Part shown: piece after piece, positions 59,211-64,000 of the stretch | Layout of the letters: each line of letters begins with the position of its first letter | How positions within the stretch are numbered: the first letter of the stretch is position 1 | Assembly: GCA_033980235.1 (NCBI GenBank) | Contig: CM067062.1 | Span: forward strand, 18,692,301-18,756,300 | Length of the DNA: 64,000 nt | Source of the DNA: Diadema setosum | Lineage: Eukaryota > Echinodermata > Echinoidea > Diadematoida > Diadematidae | Direction of reading: 5' to 3' | Made by a program: the position numbers and the translations under genes | The notes under the pieces: generated by a model | What the model saw: the letters and a program-made list of their open reading frames with translations, nothing else | Database searches by the model: none | What the model was told of the DNA's origin: nothing

Positions 59211-59367
59211 CCAGGGGCCCGTTTTATAAAACTTGTTATCAGTGACAACTGCCACATTTCTATGACAAATTTTCTCTCAACCAATCAGATGCAAGGATTT
59301 CAGTAGCTTGTCACATCTATGACAACTTGTCACTGATGACAAGTTTTATGAAACGGGCCCCTGGGCC
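59211..59367. mobile_element. Foldback MITE, GGGCCC-TTTYATAAAA family, copy 2
   Basis: CCAGGGGCCCGTTTTATAAA at the left is mirrored by the right end, which reads CCCAGGGGCCCGTTTCATAA on the minus strand. ACTTGTYATCAGTGACAA follows in both arms. The element is about 157 bp with a small unpaired centre. Same end motif as the element at 24288-24447. Confidence 0.8.
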
Positions 59368-59764
59368 GATGCAATTGCTTTTGCAGGTATGGAAGACACT
59401 GGCGAATAAAGATGACGACATCGATAGATTTAAAATCCTTTTTTTCTTCTCTTTTAAAATTTCATTAAACGAGCGCAACAGCCTCCCTCCCAAACTCTTC
59501 ATCTACTGAAGAAGAAAGTGAATAAACCTGTTATGCACATCCGTCTATAAAGATGTTGTGAATGCGAGACGTCACGGTAAAATCTATATTGGTGTGGTTC
59601 CGCGCAACAAAATAGAGCACCCCGCACTTGTGAGTCACATTAGTCCTCAAGTGATATGTGCAACCCACAACTATTATTCCCAAGGTCTCAAACCTGCAAA
59701 ATAATGTTCCTCTATAATGGCACATGTCGTAAAATGTATACAGCAGAAATAGATAGTGTTTTTT

Positions 59765-60700
59765 TGTCCCCGCCGAACGAGTTCGAGCAGGGGACTATGA
59801 AACGGGCTCCGTACGTGTGTGTGTCCGTGTGTCCGTCCGTCCGTGTGTCCGTCCGTCCGTCCGTGTGTGCGTCCGTGTGTGATCAAAATGTTCAAAATGC
59901 TACTCCTTCGCCATTTCTAACCCGATTTTGATTCTGTTTGCTTTATATACTTATAGCACTACATGGGAGCTTTGAAACTTCTATACAGAATTTCAGTTGT
60001 GACCTTTGACCTTGACCTTTGACCTATATTGTACATTTTGCTTCAAAATGCTACTCCTTCGCCATTTCTAACCCGATTTTGATTCCGTTTGCTTTATATG
60101 ATGGCACTAGGTGAGGGCTTCAAAACTTCTACACAGAATTTTGACCTTTGACTTCTTTGACCTTTGACCTTGATTTTTTACCTATATTGTACATTGCCTA
60201 CAAAATGCTACTCCTTCGCCATTTCTAACCCGATTTTGATTCCGTTTGCTTTATGTGATGCCACTAGGTGAGGGCTTCAAAACTTCTACACAGAATTTTG
60301 AGCTTTGACTTCTTTGACCTTTGACCTTGATTTTTTACCTGTATTGTACATTTTGCTACCAAATGCTACTCCTTGCCATTTCTAACCCGATTTCGATTCC
60401 GTTTGCTTTATGTGATGGCACTAGGTGAAGGCTTCAAAACTTCTACACAGAATTTTGACCTTTGACTTCTTTGACCTTTGACCTTGATTTTTTTACCTAT
60501 ATTGTACATTGGCTACAAAATGCTACTCCTTCGCCATTTCTAACCCGATTTCGATTCCGTTTGCTTTACGTGATGGCACTAGGTGAGGGCTTCAAAACTT
60601 CTACATAGAATTTTGACCTTTGACTTCTTTGACCTTTGACCTTCATCTTTTAAACCTATATCGTACATTTTGCTACTAAATGCTACTTCCGGCGGGGACA
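59765..60700. mobile_element. Inverted-repeat-bounded element with five ~155-bp internal repeats
   Basis: TGTCCCCGCCG (59765-59775) and its complement CGGCGGGGACA (60690-60700) bound 936 bp. Inside are a short conserved leader (GAGTTCGAGCAGGGGACTAT), a (GTCC)/(GTGT) tract at 59812-59881, and five tandem units starting CAAAATGCTACTCCTT at 59893, 60044, 60201, 60359 and 60516, plus a stub at 60676. Every unit contains TGACCTTTGACCT. Beyond the right end, ATTACGC-ACC-GCGTAAT (60704-60720) forms a perfect 7-bp hairpin and may belong to the element. There is no ORF and the class is unknown to me. Confidence 0.75.
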
Positions 60701-60724
60701 TATATTACGCACCGCGTAATTTTT

Positions 60725-62709
60725 ACTTTTCCTTGTTTTTTCTTATATGAGTAACATTAAAGTTTTTAAGGATTTTTCACCTAGACTCGACGAAGGAAAG
60801 GAAGGGGCCATGTTTCTTTTCCGTGATTCTTTCATTATTTCTTCTGATATATATATATATTTTCAATTCTCATTTGAGTTAGTATCATATCTACGCCAAA
60901 ACAAAATAATCTCTCATACCTTCAGGAGAATAACATCGCCCGCTGAACTCCTGACCCTGCAAAATACCAACTGTAATTGCCTCGCTAAACTACCTCGTAT
61001 AGGTGATAATATTCTATATATATATATACTGGTTATGCATGTTGGCTAGTGAAGGCCTATAGCAATTTTTTTTAAACTGACGAAGGAGGCTCCAGATCCA
61101 TCAGGAAACATTACCTAAATAGTTGTATGAAAATGGGACCTCCTTGGTTTTATAATTCGTGTTTCCGCTCTACATCTCATGTTTTTGCCAATATAAGAGT
61201 CTGGGGAAGGTGAATCAATTCTCAAATTCGGGAGCAACATACGTAAGTTTACTTCCTGGCTTTCCTTTTTATATCACGGGTGACCACCTTTCATTCTTTT
61301 TTTTCCTTTAATCGTATACTTTGACACTCAAGACACGGATAACTTTATCATCCCTCTACTTAATTTGGCGTCTACTATGCATGGATTCGATAACGCGGAA
61401 GGTGGATGGGGAGAATCAAAGGGGGTAACATAACGGATGTTTAAATAGCATTGCTGAAGGTTACTTGCTGTTCATGCAAAATGCCTTTTACATCATGTTC
61501 TAAAAGTCACGACTTTAATGCTCATCAACTGTCACGTAATGACAGATAATTTGCAATCGTTAAGTACCTGTTAGGGCCATACTTGACAGCCCAAATGACA
61601 TGTGCCTTTTGTCCTCTCAGAACACAAAACGCTATTCACCGCGGTGTTGGCTCCGCGGATCTTATAACCACTGAAGAAAGTTTACTTTTGGGATATTGGA
61701 TGAAGAAGAAGAAGCAAGGATGTACATTATACCTATTTGACTTTCTGCGAGAGTATGTGTGCGCGTGTGTTTGAAAAGGAATGGGGAGGGGTGGCCACCT
61801 ATTGATATCTTTGACTTACATGTATGTTTGCATGAGTGTTGTGTGTGTCTAGACTATCTAAGGAAAGGATGGATCTTTCATGGCCGGCTGTTTAGACAAC
61901 GAGCTATTCGTGATTCTTCAAACTAATCGCGAATATGACTGATACTTTGTACTGATATTTTGAAGATACACGCACCAAAAGGTGCAATACGTCCTTGTAG
62001 ATAAAACGGAGGCAATCTCATGAAAGTATCTAGAAAGTTCTCTGGAATCCCATACCATTCAATTCAATTTTCGTCAACTTTAAGTCGTAAAGCAGCATTG
62101 TTTTGACCGAAGTGCGCTCATATCTTTTGACGTTTATGGTATAAGACACCGTGCATATACGACATTTCATGACATACATTATGATTTATTGAGCGATCAT
62201 GGCATGTGTTTGTGTGAACGTATTTTTTAGTTTGTTGAATAGCTACCTGACTTACTAAAGCGTACACGTATACTTGAATACAGTTGTGAGAAGACTGCAT
62301 AACAGTTCCATCAATTTGATTTTATGTCGGCTTTTGACGTTATTTCACACTGAGCAGATATGCAACGTAACTACGTAAGCAGTATAGAGTCGTTCCTACT
62401 CTGAGGTCATCAAAGAACTATACCATTTAAGGTCATATTCGAAGGGCTCCCGCGTGGATATCCCAGGCACACGTCATCAATGCGACTCTATTGATTTTTT
62501 TTTTAAACGTCATTTTATCAAATATACGGATTCTTAATGATAATAAATTTCGCCTTCTCTCTGACAAGTGCCAATTTCATGCGGATTATTATCAGAATGC
62601 ACTACTCTATCAATAAGTGTGTGTCAGCCGGCTGGCCATAACACACCGTCCAAACAAAGCGAGTTTGGTTGTCTGTAGGAACATTTTGCTTCATATGGAT
62701 GGGCGGTGA
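60725..62709. other. Unassigned DNA
   Basis: Short TA tracts (about 60848-60860, 61015-61028) and a loose AAGGAGG/CCTCCTT inverted pair (61083-61150). No gene was recognised. Confidence 0.4.
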
Positions 62710-63080
62710 CTTTAAAGGTCCAGTTTACCTTTGGGAACAGTGATTTTAAAAATGTTCAAGATATCACATTTGATGCATATGTGTAGGTCTGTTGCATCAC
62801 AAAACATCCTACTATATACAATTTTTTTGCAATAAAGCCTAATATATAAGGAGATATCATTATTTCTCTCATTAAACCATAACTGTAGACGGTTTAGTCT
62901 GGCAACATTTTTGTTAAAACTATTGTTCACATTTTGTCTATTTAACAATACTTAACATTGATTATGCGGATTCAAATTTTTACAGTGGTTGTTTCTATCC
63001 CAAACTAACATTTTTGAACTGTTTTGCAGTACTTAAGCTGGGTTTTTGTTTCATCTGCAAATGGTAAATTAAGCCTTTAA
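62710..63080 (+). mobile_element. 370-bp TTAAAGG-ended element, copy C (full length)
   Basis: It starts CTTTAAAGGTCCAGTTTACC and ends with TTTACCATTTG in inverse orientation followed by CCTTTAA, so the ends are short imperfect inverted repeats containing TTTAAAGG and TTTACC. The interior includes ACCATAACTGTAGACGGTTT and GCTGGGTTTTTGTTTCATCT. It is the best-preserved of three copies and has no ORF. Confidence 0.78.
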
Positions 63081-64000
63081 GAGGAGTGGCAATATACGAG
63101 TAGTTTCTTTGCCATTTTGAGTTCTTGTGTTCTGTCAATAACATGAGGAAGATGCGTAGTTTTCCGGGATCATATATCCGCGTTCGTCTGTGGAAACATC
63201 ACAAAGAAATTTAACGGAAAAGATGAATACACATTTTGACGCTAACCTGAGTGCGAGAAGAACACGTCTCAAAGTTTCAGATTATCGTAACTCATTGTGG
63301 TTTGAGGGCCCTTGATCATATTAATAGATAATAATTGAGAAATAATGTTTGAGAAATGCAGTCGCCTATAACTCAGCACAATGAGCATATGAGTCTGATA
63401 GAATAGGTGAAGTTATAAATGAAGGTAGACAATTTAAATGGTACATTTCAGAGATATCGTTCAACAAGATTGCTGTTGACTTCTACCAGCAACTATGCAG
63501 CTGCTACCATTTCAAGCACCCATAACTAACAAAATAACAAACAATACGTCCTGTAACTAGTCAGCTGTCCTGGACACTGCTAGACAATAATATCTCTCAT
63601 GATTTCTCACAGTGCCAACGTTCCCTTTAAACTGAGAGCCAACCTAGTAAAACGATTCATCGAAAATATTATTTCCCCCACCCCCGTCCCATTTGCACTT
63701 TTCAGAGAACGCAAATTCAGATTGTGTCTCATCCCTGATTCACCCATTACACACACTGGTGATGGTCCATCGCACGTCCCCAAATGAACCACATCCATAT
63801 ACCTGAGATCAACGACAAATCCATCAAGTGTATATAGCTTGACATTTTGATGCCTTAAAGTTGCGAGGTAAGTTAAAAACAAAGTCGAGAGAAACCAATA
63901 TCAACGATGACGATAGCAAGTATGTGGAAAGCTTACGGCGTTATTTCTACTATTTCTAGCAAGCTCCTTTAAAGAATCCCCAAAGCCTTGCCAAAATGTA
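63081..64000. other. Unassigned DNA at window end
   Basis: A 91-codon minus ORF (63882-63607) has fairly even composition (DLRYMDVVHLGTCDGPSP) but no recognised family and no convincing pair of splice sites. Nothing else was seen. Confidence 0.3.

Noticed and set aside
1..64000. CRISPR arrays, operons, phage or bacterial insertion sequences
   Set aside because: No direct-repeat/spacer pattern, no prokaryotic gene layout. All structure seen is of animal genome type.

Overview
The window reads as genomic DNA from an animal: AT-rich, crowded with microsatellites, foldback elements and tRNA-derived SINEs, with short exons bounded by GT-AG splice sites and long introns. The mix of repeats (TTAAAGG-ended foldbacks, GGGGCCC foldbacks, a CACTG-ended element, tRNA-headed SINEs with a conserved tail) suggests a marine invertebrate deuterostome, most likely an echinoderm such as a sea urchin. 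That placement is inference from repeat style; no species marker is visible. Nothing bacterial (operons, Shine-Dalgarno sites, CRISPR) is present.

One gene is well supported. On the minus strand, four exons (21207-21019, 18874-18781, 18090-17996, 10655-10465) join in frame into the last 188 residues of a secreted protein. It has one thrombospondin type-1 repeat with six cysteines, a linker, and a Cys-rich C-terminal module ending FI-stop. This is the layout of SBSPON (somatomedin-B and thrombospondin type-1 domain-containing protein, or RPE-spondin). All junction phases agree and every splice site is consensus. The 5' exon or exons (signal peptide, somatomedin-B domain) were not found and probably lie beyond 64000. 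If so, 21208-64000 is one very large intron or contains nested genes.

Layout: 1-7500 has no recognisable gene, (TA)n/(TG)n/(GATA)n arrays, a CR1/L2-like LINE relic at 4445-4835 and two palindromes. 7490-10464 may be the SBSPON 3'UTR. 10465-21207 is the SBSPON 3' half, with a LINE 3' tail, a perfect 27-bp minisatellite and an antisense intronic ORF. 21208-36000 holds SINE pieces, two copies of a 370-bp element family, a 521-bp CACTG-ended element and a 34-bp GA-rich minisatellite. 37305-39716 is a cluster of three long inverted-repeat elements. 41-56 kb holds three palindromic families, a SINE, an exact 84-bp duplication and several splice-bounded open segments that could be exons of unknown genes. 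59-63 kb holds a GGGGCCC foldback, an inverted-repeat-bounded element with five internal ~155-bp repeats carrying perfect DR1 nuclear-receptor motifs, and the third copy of the 370-bp family.

Apart from the four SBSPON exons, every coding call is tentative. Most long open frames here arise from microsatellites or strand skew.
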